From Methylobacterium terrae (GTDB taxonomy: Bacteria > Pseudomonadota > Alphaproteobacteria > Rhizobiales > Beijerinckiaceae): 64,000 nucleotides of DNA. The stretch's first letter is position 1, and every line of letters begins with the position of its first letter. The DNA lies in contig NZ_CP029553.1 of the NCBI RefSeq assembly GCF_003173755.1, positions 1,203,001 through 1,267,000 on the forward strand, read 5' to 3'. The notes beneath the pieces were generated by a model that saw only the letters and a program-made list of their open reading frames with translations, had not been told where the DNA came from and made no database searches. Shown in pieces: positions 26,213 through 35,298 of this stretch. The position numbers were made by a program, and so were the translations under genes.

Positions 26213-26252
26213 GCGGCGGCGCTCGGGCGTGGGCTGCGACGCCGATCGATAT

Positions 26253-26269
26253 ATATCGTAATACGATAT
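26253..26269. promoter_or_regulatory. Candidate MarR operator
   Basis: ATATCGTA-A-TACGATAT is a perfect 8-1-8 inverted repeat in the only strongly AT-rich patch of this region. It lies 22 bp before the MarR gene and 40 bp before the divergent ClC gene. Its size fits MarR-family sites. Confidence 0.75.
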
Positions 26270-26291
26270 TTTCAAACGGGACGGGGGGCCG

Positions 26292-26723
26292 ATGGGCGAG
26301 GAATCCGGAGAGGGGCTGTCGCGGGAGGAATACGCGGCGATCGCGGCGTTCCGGCTCGAGCTGCGGCGCTTCCTCGCGTTCAGCGAGGCGGCGGCGGGCA
26401 AGGTCGGCCTGCCGGCCCAGCAGCATCAGGCGCTGCTGGCGATCGCCGGGCATGACGGCCCGCCGACCGTCGGGTTCGTGGCCGAGCAGCTGCTGATCGC
26501 GCCGCAGACGGCGGCCGAGCTCGTCTCGCGCATGGTCGAGGCGGGGCTCCTGACGAAGGCCGCCTCGGTCCAGGACCGCCGCCGGGTCGCCCTGACCCCG
26601 ACGCCGAAGGCCGAGGCCCTGCTGGCGCGGCTGACCGCGGCGCATCTGGAGGAATTGCGCACCCTGGAGCCGGCGCTGACGCGGGCGCTCGGCCGGATGC
26701 GCCGCCACGCGACCGAGGGATGA
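26292..26723 (+). CDS. MarR-family transcriptional regulator
   Basis: The 143-residue protein carries the winged helix (TVGFVAEQLLIAPQTAAELV then SRMVEAGLLTKAA, wing VQDRRRVALTPTPKAEALL) and dimerising end helices. It is divergent from the ClC channel gene with a perfect palindrome between them, so it probably represses both. Confidence 0.93.
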   Translation: MGEESGEGLSREEYAAIAAFRLELRRFLAFSEAAAGKVGLPAQQHQALLAIAGHDGPPTVGFVAEQLLIAPQTAAELVSRMVEAGLLTKAASVQDRRRVALTPTPKAEALLARLTAAHLEELRTLEPALTRALGRMRRHATEG

Positions 26724-26731
26724 AGAGGTCT

Positions 26732-27139
26732 TCAGGGGTGCAGGGCCGCCCCCTTCGTCGCCTTGTCGACGTCCTTCCTCGGGCCGTGCAGGGCGAGGCC
26801 GACGAGGTCGGGCGCGTCGGCGGGTTCCTGCCGGAACACCTCGCGGTTGGCGGCGTCGTGCCCGGTCTCGAACATCGCCCGGACGTAGGCGCTGCGGGTG
26901 AGGTCGCGCTGGATCGCCTGCTGCCAGGCGCGCTGCAGCACCTCGGCGGAGGCGGCGAAGATCAGCATCGGCTGGCCGAGCAGGCGGGCGTGCCGGCGCC
27001 CGGCGGCGTCGAGGTAGGGCTCGCCCATCGCCTCGGGCACGGCGCCGGCGATGCCGGTCGCCAGGAAGGCGGTGACGTTGAGCTTCTGCCACACGGCCAG
27101 GTCCTCGCGGACCAGGATCGCCACCTTGGTGTCGAACAT
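26732..27139 (-). CDS. DUF2000-family protein
   Basis: The 135-residue protein starts MFDTKVAILVREDLAVWQKL, typical of the DUF2000 family (peptidyl-tRNA hydrolase II-like fold). The segment GRRHARLLGQPMLIFAASAE and the C-terminal FETGHDAANREVF agree. The biochemical function is unknown. The AraC gene 31 bp upstream is on the same strand, a pairing that suggests the regulator controls it or that they form one unit. Confidence 0.82.
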   Translation of the reverse strand: MFDTKVAILVREDLAVWQKLNVTAFLATGIAGAVPEAMGEPYLDAAGRRHARLLGQPMLIFAASAEVLQRAWQQAIQRDLTRSAYVRAMFETGHDAANREVFRQEPADAPDLVGLALHGPRKDVDKATKGAALHP

Positions 27140-27170
27140 CTCGGATCTCCCTCGCGGTGATCCACGAGGG

Positions 27171-28061
27171 CTACCCGAGCGCTCCGGCGGCGTCTGGAAC
27201 GTTCGTGCGCCCGGAGCGGTAGGCGGCGGGGGTGAGACCGTAGGCGCGGCGGAACCAGCGGCCGAGATGGCTCTGGTCGGAGAAGCCCGCCGCCGCCGCC
27301 GCTTCCGCCGGCGGCACCTGGGCGCGCAGGAGCGCCCGGGCGCGGGCGAGGCGCAGCTCGACCAGACAGGCATGCGGCGCGGTACCGAAGCGCCGGCGGA
27401 AGGCCCGGGCGAGCTGGAACCGGTCCGCGGCGCCGGCGGCCCGGGCGAGATCGTCGAGGCCGAACGCCGTCGCGGCGTGGGCGCGGATGAAGTCCATGGC
27501 CCGCTCGGCGACCACCGGGTCGCCGTCGGGCGGGGGCACCGGAGCGGCGAGGCTGAGGTGGCGGCGCAAGCCCCCGGCCAGCCGGTCGAGGGCGGCGTCG
27601 GTCCCGAGCGGGGAGGCGGCGTCGAACACGGCGCGGCAGGATGCGAGGATCGCGTCGCCGAGGGCGCGGTCGTCGGCGAGCGTGCGGCGAAAGCCGATTC
27701 CCGCGTCGCTGCCGGATATCTCGCGGCGGACCCAGGCTTGCGGCAGGTAGAGCATGCTGTAGCGAAAGCCCGGCTCGCGGAGGGCCTGCCCGTCGTGGCG
27801 CTCGCCGGGCTCGATCAGGATCACCCGCCCGGCCGTGCTCTGCCGGCGCGCGCCGCGGCAGTAGAAGTCCTGGACGCCGTCATGCGTCACGCCGACCAGC
27901 CACTCGTCGTGGTGGTGCATGTCGTAGGCGTGGCCGAGGAACCGCGCCGTCACCGCCTCGACGCCGCTCGCGGCGTCGCGCCGGAGGTGCATGAAGTCGC
28001 GGGGCGGCGGGCGGTCGTCGCCCGGACCTCGTGCCACGGCGGTCGTACCCGATCCCCTCAT
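27171..28061 (-). CDS. AraC-family transcriptional regulator
   Basis: The 296-residue protein has an N-terminal cupin sensing domain (TARFLGHAYDMHHHDEWLVG, then RVILIEPGERHDGQ) and a C-terminal double helix-turn-helix (GLDDLARAAGAADRFQLARA; AAAAAGFSDQSHLGRWFRRA). The end YGLTPAAYRSGR is the family signature. An in-frame Met at 27992 is an alternative start. It precedes the DUF2000 gene. Confidence 0.92.
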   Translation of the reverse strand: MRGSGTTAVARGPGDDRPPPRDFMHLRRDAASGVEAVTARFLGHAYDMHHHDEWLVGVTHDGVQDFYCRGARRQSTAGRVILIEPGERHDGQALREPGFRYSMLYLPQAWVRREISGSDAGIGFRRTLADDRALGDAILASCRAVFDAASPLGTDAALDRLAGGLRRHLSLAAPVPPPDGDPVVAERAMDFIRAHAATAFGLDDLARAAGAADRFQLARAFRRRFGTAPHACLVELRLARARALLRAQVPPAEAAAAAGFSDQSHLGRWFRRAYGLTPAAYRSGRTNVPDAAGALG

Positions 28062-28103
28062 CCTCGACCCCGACGCCGGCGCGCCCGCGCATCCGACGCG
28101 AAC

Positions 28104-28129
28104 GGCCCCCGGAGCGCGCTCCGAGGGCC
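28104..28129 (-). terminator. Hairpin after the parvulin gene
   Basis: The inner palindrome CGGAGCGCGCTCCG is flanked by GGCCC/GGGCC arms, 25 bp beyond the stop of the parvulin gene. There is no T tract. Confidence 0.55.
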
Positions 28130-28153
28130 GCGTCCCGCCTCAGGCGGACCGCA

Positions 28154-29053
28154 TCAGTTCTTCTTCTCGTCCGCCTTCGGCGCGGCCGGCGCCGCCGCGG
28201 TCTTCTCGATCTTGGCGCTCTCGCGCAGCTTGGTGATGATGTCCTGCTGCGTCTTGCGGGTGAGGTAGGCCTCGACCTGCTCCTTCATCTCGTCGAAGCT
28301 CGGCACCGGCTTGGTGCGCTTCTCCTCAACCTTGATGACGTGCCAGCCGAACTGGGTCTTCACGGGATCGGAGATCTTGCCGGCCTCGAGCTTGAACGCC
28401 GCGTCGGCGAAGGGCGCGACCATCCGCTCCTTGGTGAACCAGCCGAGGTCGCCGCCCTCGGCCTTGGAGCCGGGATCCTTTGAGGTCTCGGCCGCCACCT
28501 TGGCGAAGTCCTCGCCGCCCTTCAGGCGCGCGGCGATCTTCTTGGCCTCGGCCTCGTTGTCGACGAGGACGTGGCGGGCGTGAACCTCCTCCTCGGGCTT
28601 CATCGCCTTGACGGTCTCGTCGTAGAGGGCCCGCTCGGCCTGCGGGGTCACCGCCTTCTTGGCCTCGCGCTCGAGGTACTCGTCGAGGAGGAGCTTGTCG
28701 CGGAAATAGGCGAGCTTGCGGGCGAAGTCCGGGTTGTCGCCGACCTTGGCCTTCTCGGCCGCCTGGGCGCCGATCTTCAGATCGACCATGTAGTCGACGA
28801 GGAGACCCTTCTTCTGCGCCTCGTCGACGCCGGGCAGCGACAGCGCCGGATCGTCGGCCGCCACCGCGAGGTCGCCGGCGGTGATGGGCGCGCCGTTGAC
28901 CTTGGCGACGACCGTGTCGGGCGACGGGGCGGCGGGAGCCGGAGCGGCCGCGGGAGCGGCGGCGGGCGCCGGCGCCTGGGCGAGAGCCGCGCCCGGCAGG
29001 AGGAGCCCGAGGGCGAGCGCGCCGTTGCGCCAGAGGGGGGAGAGGGTCGGCAT
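28154..29053 (-). CDS. Periplasmic parvulin-type peptidylprolyl isomerase
   Basis: The 299-residue protein has a signal peptide (WRNGALALGLLLPGAALAQA), an Ala/Pro linker, a SurA-N-like helical region (about 55-150), and a parvulin rotamase domain at about 155-255 (VHARHVLVDNEAEAKKIAAR, GGDLGWFTKERMVAPFADAA, TQFGWHVIKVEE). The tail is charged and Lys/Ala-rich. It should catalyse prolyl isomerisation of outer-membrane clients in the periplasm. The start is fixed by the signal peptide. Confidence 0.93.
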   Translation of the reverse strand: MPTLSPLWRNGALALGLLLPGAALAQAPAPAAAPAAAPAPAAPSPDTVVAKVNGAPITAGDLAVAADDPALSLPGVDEAQKKGLLVDYMVDLKIGAQAAEKAKVGDNPDFARKLAYFRDKLLLDEYLEREAKKAVTPQAERALYDETVKAMKPEEEVHARHVLVDNEAEAKKIAARLKGGEDFAKVAAETSKDPGSKAEGGDLGWFTKERMVAPFADAAFKLEAGKISDPVKTQFGWHVIKVEEKRTKPVPSFDEMKEQVEAYLTRKTQQDIITKLRESAKIEKTAAAPAAPKADEKKN

Positions 29054-29165
29054 GGCGTGATCCTTGGGGCCCGTGCGCGAAGTCGGTCGTAAGACCGGCG
29101 GACAGGTGGCAAAGATCGGCCGACAAGACAAGCACCCCGCGCGCCGCAGCGGCAGCAACGGGCGG

Positions 29166-29196
29166 CGCCCCCACGGATCCGTGATCCGAGGGGGCG
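29166..29196 (-). terminator. Hairpin after the small exported-protein gene
   Basis: CGCCCCC-A-CGGAT pairs with ATCCG-A-GGGGGCG around the loop CCGTG, just past the stop at 29202 on the minus strand. Confidence 0.6.
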
Positions 29197-29201
29197 AGGG
29201 C

Positions 29202-29528
29202 TCAGTAGCCGGTCGAGGCGACCTCGACCCGGTCGCCGCGGCGGGCGAAGGCCACGGACGCAGCGGCGCCGTCCCGGGTGCCGGGCACCGAGAAGCTGAC
29301 GACCTGATCGGAAGCGAGCGTGGTGATGACACGCAGCGGGGTCGCGGCCGCGGTCTCGGACGGCGCGAGCGTGGCGACGACGCGCAGGCCGTCCTTCTCG
29401 ACCGTGTAGTAGGCCGAGCCGCGCACCGGGCCGAGATCGAGGCTGTGGGCCTGGCGCGGGTTCAGCTCGGAGGCGCCCGACGCGGTCGCGAGGACGAGGC
29501 CGAGAGCGGTGAGGGCGAGGAGACGCAT
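29202..29528 (-). CDS. Small exported beta-rich protein, 108 aa
   Basis: A signal peptide (MRLLALTALGLVLATASGAS) precedes about 88 mature residues that look like alternating beta strands (SAYYTVEKDGLRVVATLAPS, RVITTLASDQVVSFSVPG, RRGDRVEVAST). I recognise no named family. The gene is preceded by a distinctly AT-rich region that also lies upstream of the divergent acetyltransferase gene. Confidence 0.7.
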   Translation of the reverse strand: MRLLALTALGLVLATASGASELNPRQAHSLDLGPVRGSAYYTVEKDGLRVVATLAPSETAAATPLRVITTLASDQVVSFSVPGTRDGAAASVAFARRGDRVEVASTGY

Positions 29529-29594
29529 CGGTGGTCCTGGGGGTTCTGTCCGGCGCGAGGAGCGCGTCCGGAAAGCCGGGATTCGCCGGGAGGC

Positions 29595-29675
29595 CTCAAC
29601 TAACCCTTCATTATGATGCAGCGCAATAGAATTATGTTGCATTGCACAATCAAACGTTAGCACTTCAGATCATCC
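29595..29675. promoter_or_regulatory. AT-rich divergent control region
   Basis: This 80-bp patch is far less GC-rich than its surroundings. It contains a partial dyad (ATGCAGCGCAAT and ATTATGTTGCAT, 9 of 12 matches). It sits between the small exported-protein gene and the divergent Pat gene, so a shared promoter or operator is likely. Exact promoter hexamers are not clear. Confidence 0.45.
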
Positions 29676-29805
29676 TGCGCGGTCCGGCGTGACCTCCGGG
29701 CGCCGCCGCCCTACCTGCGGGTCCTGATGAGTCCTGTCGCCGGGACCACGCCGCACCCGCCGCGGACCCGGACGCCCGTGAAGCCCGGAGGCCCATGAGA
29801 CCCGC

Positions 29806-32562
29806 ATGAGCACCTATCGCTTCGACAGGCTCCTCAGCCCGCGCTCCGTGGCGCTGGTCGGCGCGAGCGCGCGGCCGAACGCCTTCGGTGCCGCGATCCT
29901 GCGCAACCTGCGCGAGGCCGGGTTCGCGGGCCCGATCTGGCCCGTGAACCCGCGCCACGACAGCGTCGACGGCGTGCAGGCCTTCGCCGACCTCGCCGAC
30001 CTGCCCGAGCCCGCCGACCTCGTGGTGATCGTCACCCCGCCCGAGACGGTGCCGGAGGTGGTGGCGGCGGCGGGCCGCCGGGGCTGCGGCGCGGCGGTGA
30101 TCATCACCACCGGCCTCGGCAGCGGACCGGGCTCGCTCGCCGAGGCGGCGCGGGACGAGGCGCGGCGCCATTCCCTGCGCCTCGTCGGGCCCGACAGCAT
30201 GGGCCTGGCGGTGCCGGCCGCCTCCCTCAACGCCAGCCTGCTCGCCCGGGCGCCGCTCCCCGGCGACCTCGCGCTGATCTCGCAGTCGCGCACGGTCGCG
30301 GCCGGCATCGTCGCCTGGGCGCAAGCGCGCGGCACCGGCTTTTCCGGTATCGTCTCGCTCGGCAACGCGATCGACGTCGACATCGCCGATTGCCTCGACC
30401 ACTTCGCCGCCGACATCCGCACCCGGGCGATCGTGCTCTCGATCGACAGCGTGACGGACGCGCCGAAATTCATGTCGGCGGCCCGGGCGGCCGCGCGGGC
30501 AAAGCCCGTCGTGGTGCTGCGCTCAGGGCGCCACGACACCGCGCGGGCGATCGACGGACGGGCCGCCGCCCAACAGGGCAGCACGCATACCGGAACGCTG
30601 GCGAGGACCGACGCGGTCTACGACGCCGCCTTCCGGCGGGCCGGCCTCTTGCGGGTGCAGGACCTCGACGAGATGTTCTCGGCGGTCGAGACGCTGGGGC
30701 GCCAGCGCCCGTTCCCCGGCCGGCGCCTGGCGATCCTCGCCAACGGCCGCGGCGTCGGCGCCATCGCGGTCGACCGGCTCCTCGATCTCGGCGGCACGCT
30801 CGCGAGCCTCTCCGAGACGACCCGCGAGCGCTTGGCCGTGGCGGTGCCGGGGACCGAGGCGGAGGCCTGGCGCAACCCGGTCGATATCGGCGCCGACGCC
30901 GACGGCCCGCGCTACGCCGCGGCGCTGGAGGCGCTGATCGCCGACCGCGGCAACGACGCCGTGCTGGTCATCAACGTGCCGACCGCCCTGTCGGGCGGCA
31001 GCGCGGTCGCGACCGAGATCGTCGAGGCGGTCGGGCGCGGCCGGAAAGGGGCCTTCCGGGCCCGGCCGGTCTTCGCCGTCACCGTCGGCGACGAGGCCGC
31101 CGGCGAGATCCTGAGCCAGGCCGGCATCCCGCGCTTCGCCACCGACGCCGACGCGGTCGAGGGCTTCACCCACCTCGTGCGCTACCGCGAGGCGCAGGAC
31201 GACCTCACCACCACCCCGGCGGTACTGCCCGACGACCTCGTGCCGGATGCCGGCGCCGCCCGGACGATCGTCGATCGCGTGCTCGCCGAGGGGCGCACCT
31301 GGCTCGACCCGCGCGAGATGGCGGACCTGCTCGCCGCCTACGGCATCCCGGCCCAGCCGGTGACCCTCGCGCCCGACGCCGACGCCGCGGCGGAGGCCGC
31401 CTGGCCGATCATCGCGGCGGGCGGCACGGTGGCGCTCAAGCTCGCCTCGCCGGACGTGGTGCACAAGTCCGACGTCGGCGGGGTGCGGCTGGGGCTCACC
31501 AGCGAGGCGGCGGTGCGGGAGGCCGCGAGCGAGATGCGGGCCCGGGTGGCGCGGGAGCGGCCCGACGCCCGGATCACCGGCTTCGTCGTCCAGGCGATGC
31601 TGCGGCGCACGGAAGGGCGGGAGCTGATCGCCGGCCTCGTCGACGATCCGGTCTTCGGCCCGGTCGTGGTGTTCGGCCGCGGCGGCACCGCCGTCGAGGT
31701 GATCGACGACCGGGCGCTGGCGCTGCCGCCCCTCGACCGGCGGCTCGCCGCCGACCTGATCGGCCGGACCCGGGTGGCGCGCCGGCTCAAGGCCTATCGC
31801 GACGTGGCCGCCGCCGACGAGGCGGCGGTCGCCCTGGTGCTGGTCAAGCTCGGCCAGCTCGCCGCCGACCTGCCGGAGCTGCGCGAGCTCGACATCAACC
31901 CCCTGCTCGCCGATCGCGACGGGGTCATCGCCCTCGACGCGCGCGCCGCCGTGGCGCCCCTGCCGCCGGAGCGCCGGCGCGACGCGGGCGCGGGTCCCAG
32001 CCACGCGCGCTTCGCCGTGCGGCCTTATCCGCGCGCCTGGGAGCGGCGCATCACCCTCGACGACCAGGGAATCCTGGTGCGGCCGGTGCGGGCCGAGGAC
32101 GAGGGGCTGTTCGAGGCGTTCTTCGGCCAAGTCAGCGCCGAGGACTTGCGCCTGCGCTTCTTCGCGCCGGTGCGCGACTTCAGCCACGCCTTCCTGGCGC
32201 GGCTCACCCAGCTCGACTACGCCCGCGCCGTCGCCTTCGTGGCGATCGAGGAGGCGACGGGCACGATGATGGGGGCGGTGCGCCTCCACGCCGACGCCAA
32301 CCATGAGACCGGGGAATACGCGATCCTGGTCCGCTCCGACCTCAAGGGGCTCGGCCTCGGCTGGTCGCTGATGGCGCTGATGCTCGACTGGGCCAGGGCC
32401 GAAGGTCTGCGCCACGTCGAGGGGCAGGTGCTGCGCGAGAACACCACCATGCTGGCAATGTGCCGCAAGCTCGGCTTTACGGTGAGGACGGACCCCTCCG
32501 ACCCCGACCTGATGCTGGTGCGCCGCGCGCTCACGGAGGAGAGTGCCGCACCCGAAGCTTGA
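29806..32562 (+). CDS. Pat-type protein lysine acetyltransferase (ADP-forming acetyl-CoA synthetase + GNAT)
   Basis: The 918-residue protein has a CoA-binding domain (residues 7-130, RSVALVGASARPNAFGAAIL), succinyl-CoA-ligase-like domains to about 460, an ATP-grasp domain (about 480-700, VALKLASPDVVHKSDVGGVR), and a C-terminal GNAT domain (about 765-910, YAILVRSDLKGLGLGWSLMA). This order matches PatZ/Pat enzymes that acetylate acetyl-CoA synthetase and other proteins. His261 in GSTHTGTLAR sits where ADP-forming synthetases have their phosphorylated histidine. A DUF1275 gene overlaps its end. Confidence 0.92.
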   Translation: MSTYRFDRLLSPRSVALVGASARPNAFGAAILRNLREAGFAGPIWPVNPRHDSVDGVQAFADLADLPEPADLVVIVTPPETVPEVVAAAGRRGCGAAVIITTGLGSGPGSLAEAARDEARRHSLRLVGPDSMGLAVPAASLNASLLARAPLPGDLALISQSRTVAAGIVAWAQARGTGFSGIVSLGNAIDVDIADCLDHFAADIRTRAIVLSIDSVTDAPKFMSAARAAARAKPVVVLRSGRHDTARAIDGRAAAQQGSTHTGTLARTDAVYDAAFRRAGLLRVQDLDEMFSAVETLGRQRPFPGRRLAILANGRGVGAIAVDRLLDLGGTLASLSETTRERLAVAVPGTEAEAWRNPVDIGADADGPRYAAALEALIADRGNDAVLVINVPTALSGGSAVATEIVEAVGRGRKGAFRARPVFAVTVGDEAAGEILSQAGIPRFATDADAVEGFTHLVRYREAQDDLTTTPAVLPDDLVPDAGAARTIVDRVLAEGRTWLDPREMADLLAAYGIPAQPVTLAPDADAAAEAAWPIIAAGGTVALKLASPDVVHKSDVGGVRLGLTSEAAVREAASEMRARVARERPDARITGFVVQAMLRRTEGRELIAGLVDDPVFGPVVVFGRGGTAVEVIDDRALALPPLDRRLAADLIGRTRVARRLKAYRDVAAADEAAVALVLVKLGQLAADLPELRELDINPLLADRDGVIALDARAAVAPLPPERRRDAGAGPSHARFAVRPYPRAWERRITLDDQGILVRPVRAEDEGLFEAFFGQVSAEDLRLRFFAPVRDFSHAFLARLTQLDYARAVAFVAIEEATGTMMGAVRLHADANHETGEYAILVRSDLKGLGLGWSLMALMLDWARAEGLRHVEGQVLRENTTMLAMCRKLGFTVRTDPSDPDLMLVRRALTEESAAPEA

Positions 32563-33238
32563 GACCCGTCACGGCTTCATGCGCGACACCCCTCCCACCG
32601 ACATCGCCGGCGGCCTGCTCCTCACCGCCGCCGCCGGCTACGTCGACGCCGTCGGCTTCCTGCGGCTCGACGGGCTTTACACCTCGTTCATGAGCGGCAA
32701 CTCGACCCAGTTCGCGGTCTCGCTCGCGCAAGCAGGCCACCCGGTCGCCTGGGAGATCGGCCTATTGTTCGCGTGCTTCCTTGGCGGGGGCTTTGCCGGC
32801 AGCCTCGTCTCGCTGCGCCTGCCCGGACGCTGGGGCCCCGTCGCGGTGCTCGGCCTCGAACTCGGCCTCTTGACGGTCGCGCTCCTCATGGCGGTGAGCC
32901 CGGTCCAGGGGCCGGCGCCGCCGCTGCTTGCCGCCGCCATGGGGGCGCAGAACGCGGCGCTCCGCCGGAGCGCGGGCTTTCGCCCCGGCGTCACCTTCGT
33001 GACCGGCACCCTGTTCAGCCTCAGCCACACCCTCGCCCAGGCCGCGACGAGGACCGGCCCGGCGCTCGGCTGGGTGCCGGATGCCTGCACCTGGCTCGCC
33101 CTCGTCGGCGGCGCGGTGGCGGGAGCCCTGGCGTATCGGAGTTACGGGCTCGCGGCGCTGGCGGCGGCGGTCGCCGGGGTCGGGCTGGTGCTCGCCGTCG
33201 CGGTCGGGCGGGCGGTGCGACGGGGCGCGACCGCGTGA
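32543..33238 (+). CDS. DUF1275 (YoaK-like) membrane protein
   Basis: The 231-residue protein has six or seven spans. Family motifs are GYVDAVGFLRLDGLYTSFMS followed by GNSTQ, AAMGAQNAALRRSAG, and TFVTGTLFSLSHTLAQA. The frame opens at GTG 32543 inside the end of the Pat gene; ATG 32579 is an equally possible start giving 219 residues. The function of this inner-membrane family is unknown. Confidence 0.85.
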   Translation: MPHPKLETRHGFMRDTPPTDIAGGLLLTAAAGYVDAVGFLRLDGLYTSFMSGNSTQFAVSLAQAGHPVAWEIGLLFACFLGGGFAGSLVSLRLPGRWGPVAVLGLELGLLTVALLMAVSPVQGPAPPLLAAAMGAQNAALRRSAGFRPGVTFVTGTLFSLSHTLAQAATRTGPALGWVPDACTWLALVGGAVAGALAYRSYGLAALAAAVAGVGLVLAVAVGRAVRRGATA

Positions 33239-33281
33239 TCGGAGAGCGGGGGGCGGGACCGAGCCCCCCGCCGCACCGCCC

Positions 33282-35201
33282 CTACCGCAGCACCTGCGAC
33301 AGGTTCGGGCCCCGCAACGCCGCGAGCGCCGCCATCCGCACCGGGGCGTTCGGCGCGCCGTAGAGGTCGTAGCCGCCCTTGCGCTGCACGACCTCGAAGT
33401 AGAACCGCTCCTCGAACGGCGTCGTGTAGAATTGCAGGAACTCGCCGTCGCCGACCCGGTCGTAGAGGATGCTCAGGGACTGCATCCGGGCGATGGTCGC
33501 GTCGTCGAGGCCGAAGCGGGCGGCGACGTCGTCGTAGTAGTTCGCCGGGATCGGCAGCAGCGTCGCGCCTGCGGCCTTCAGGGCTTGCGCCGCCGCGAAG
33601 ATGTCGTCGGTGGCGAGCGCGATGTGGTGGACGCCCGCTCCCGCGAAGCTCGTCACCAGCCGGGCGGTGGCGGTGTTGCGGCTCTCCGAGATGTTGAGCG
33701 GCAGCCGCATGGTCCGCTCGGCGTTCGACATCGCCTTGCTGCGCACCAGCCCGTAGGGGTCGGGCAGCACCACCACGTCCTCCGGCTCGAGGCCGAGCAC
33801 CGCGCGGTAGAACAGCACCCAGGAATCGAGCTGGCCCTCGGGCAGGGCCTGCGCCACGTGGTCGACCCGGGTCAGGAACCCCGCCGGCTCCGCGCCCTCG
33901 TCCATCACGAAGTCGCGCTCGAAATCGCCCCCGGTCTGCGGGTCGGTGAGGATGATCAGGCTGCCGTCCGGCGCCCGGATCGACGGGAAGGCGTTCTCGT
34001 CCGGCCCGATCCGGCCGCCGAAGCGGGCGGCGCCGTAGGATTCGGCCCGGCCGAGCGCGGCGAGCGCGTCGTCGGTGGCGATGGCCTGCGCGCAGACCGA
34101 GGGGCCGTGCATCAGGAAGTAGGACGAGGCGAAGGAATCCGGCTCGCGGTTGAGCACGATGCGGATCTCGCCCTGGCCGTAGAGCGTCACCGCCTTGCTG
34201 CGGTGCCGGCCGAGCCGCGCGAAGCCGAGCTGGCCCAGCAGCCGCGCCAGCGCGCCCTCGCAGCGCTCGTCCACCGCCACCTCGATGAAGCGGTGGCCGG
34301 CGATCGCCGGCGGCAGCGGCGGATCGAACAGCTCGACCCGGCGGCGGGGGCGCTTCACGGGGGAGGGCGCCAGGGCGGCGGCCTCGTCCGTGCGCCGGAC
34401 CCGCTCCTCCAGGAACAGCAGCGAGCGGTGGCCATCGGCCGCGGTCTGGCGCGGGGGAGCGGCGCGCATGTCGTCGTTGAAGATCTCGAGCGAGATCGTG
34501 CCGGTATAGCCGCAGGCCAGCACCGCCTGGAGGAAGCCCGGCACGTCGAGGTCGCCCTGGCCCGGCAGGCAGCGGAAGTGGCGGCTCAAGGTCAGCGGGT
34601 TCATGCCGATGCGCGGCGCATCCGCCAGCTGGACGAAGAACACCCGCTGGCCCGGCAGCGCCGCGATGCCCGACCAGTCGTCGGGGAGCGCCAGCGTGTG
34701 GAAGCTGTCGAGGATCAGGCCGAGATGCGGGTGGTTCGCCCGCTCGACGATGCCCCAGGCCCGGTCGAAGGTGCGCACCTTCGTGCCCCAGGACAGGGCC
34801 TCGAAGCCGATCTTCAGGCCCCGCTTCGCCGCCCGCTCGGCGAGCTGGTAGAGCTGGTCGGCCATCCGGGAATCGTCGTCGGACACCTCCGTGCCGACAT
34901 TCGAGCAGACGAGGATCAGCGGCGCGCCGAGCTCCTCCATCAGGTCGAACTTGCGCTCCGCCCGGTCGAGGTTGCGCTTCAGCTGCTCGTCCGACACGCC
35001 CTCGAAATCGCGGAAGGGCTGGAACAGGTCGATCGACAGGCCGAGGTCGGAGGCGTAGCGGCGCACGTCGCGGGCGGCGCCGGTGTGGAACAGGAGGTCG
35101 TTCTCGAAGATCTCGACCCCGTCGAAGCGCGCCGCCGCGATCGCCTCCAGCTTCTCGATCAACGTGCCGCTCACCGACACCGTGGCGATCGCCTTCCTCA
35201 T
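33282..35201 (-). CDS. quiC: 3-dehydroshikimate dehydratase fused to HPPD-like domain
   Basis: The 639-residue protein joins two domains. Residues 1-280 form a sugar-isomerase-type TIM barrel with metal-binding motifs GFEALSWGTKV, LGLILDSFHTL and TISLEIFND; this domain converts 3-dehydroshikimate to protocatechuate. Residues 300-639 form a vicinal-oxygen-chelate domain like 4-hydroxyphenylpyruvate dioxygenase, with VHHIALATDDI and FYTTPFEERFYFEVVQRKGG. The same fusion is known in QsuB/QuiC-type enzymes. GGGAGAGGG precedes the ATG. It is divergent from the shikimate dehydrogenase gene across a promoter with a dyad. Confidence 0.92.
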   Translation of the reverse strand: MRKAIATVSVSGTLIEKLEAIAAARFDGVEIFENDLLFHTGAARDVRRYASDLGLSIDLFQPFRDFEGVSDEQLKRNLDRAERKFDLMEELGAPLILVCSNVGTEVSDDDSRMADQLYQLAERAAKRGLKIGFEALSWGTKVRTFDRAWGIVERANHPHLGLILDSFHTLALPDDWSGIAALPGQRVFFVQLADAPRIGMNPLTLSRHFRCLPGQGDLDVPGFLQAVLACGYTGTISLEIFNDDMRAAPPRQTAADGHRSLLFLEERVRRTDEAAALAPSPVKRPRRRVELFDPPLPPAIAGHRFIEVAVDERCEGALARLLGQLGFARLGRHRSKAVTLYGQGEIRIVLNREPDSFASSYFLMHGPSVCAQAIATDDALAALGRAESYGAARFGGRIGPDENAFPSIRAPDGSLIILTDPQTGGDFERDFVMDEGAEPAGFLTRVDHVAQALPEGQLDSWVLFYRAVLGLEPEDVVVLPDPYGLVRSKAMSNAERTMRLPLNISESRNTATARLVTSFAGAGVHHIALATDDIFAAAQALKAAGATLLPIPANYYDDVAARFGLDDATIARMQSLSILYDRVGDGEFLQFYTTPFEERFYFEVVQRKGGYDLYGAPNAPVRMAALAALRGPNLSQVLR

Positions 35202-35298
35202 CGCGCCCTCTCCCATCCGTTCGTGCCGGCTCTCATCGCAAACGGGGCCGGCGCCGTCGAGCCCGGAGCGGCGGCCTGACGCCTGCGGCATTTCCAGG

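Noticed and set aside
23340-27092. Minus-strand open frame of 1250 codons
   Set aside because: It runs across ROK, Lrp, ClC and MarR genes in another frame and is low-complexity Arg/Pro/Gly; the real genes explain the region.
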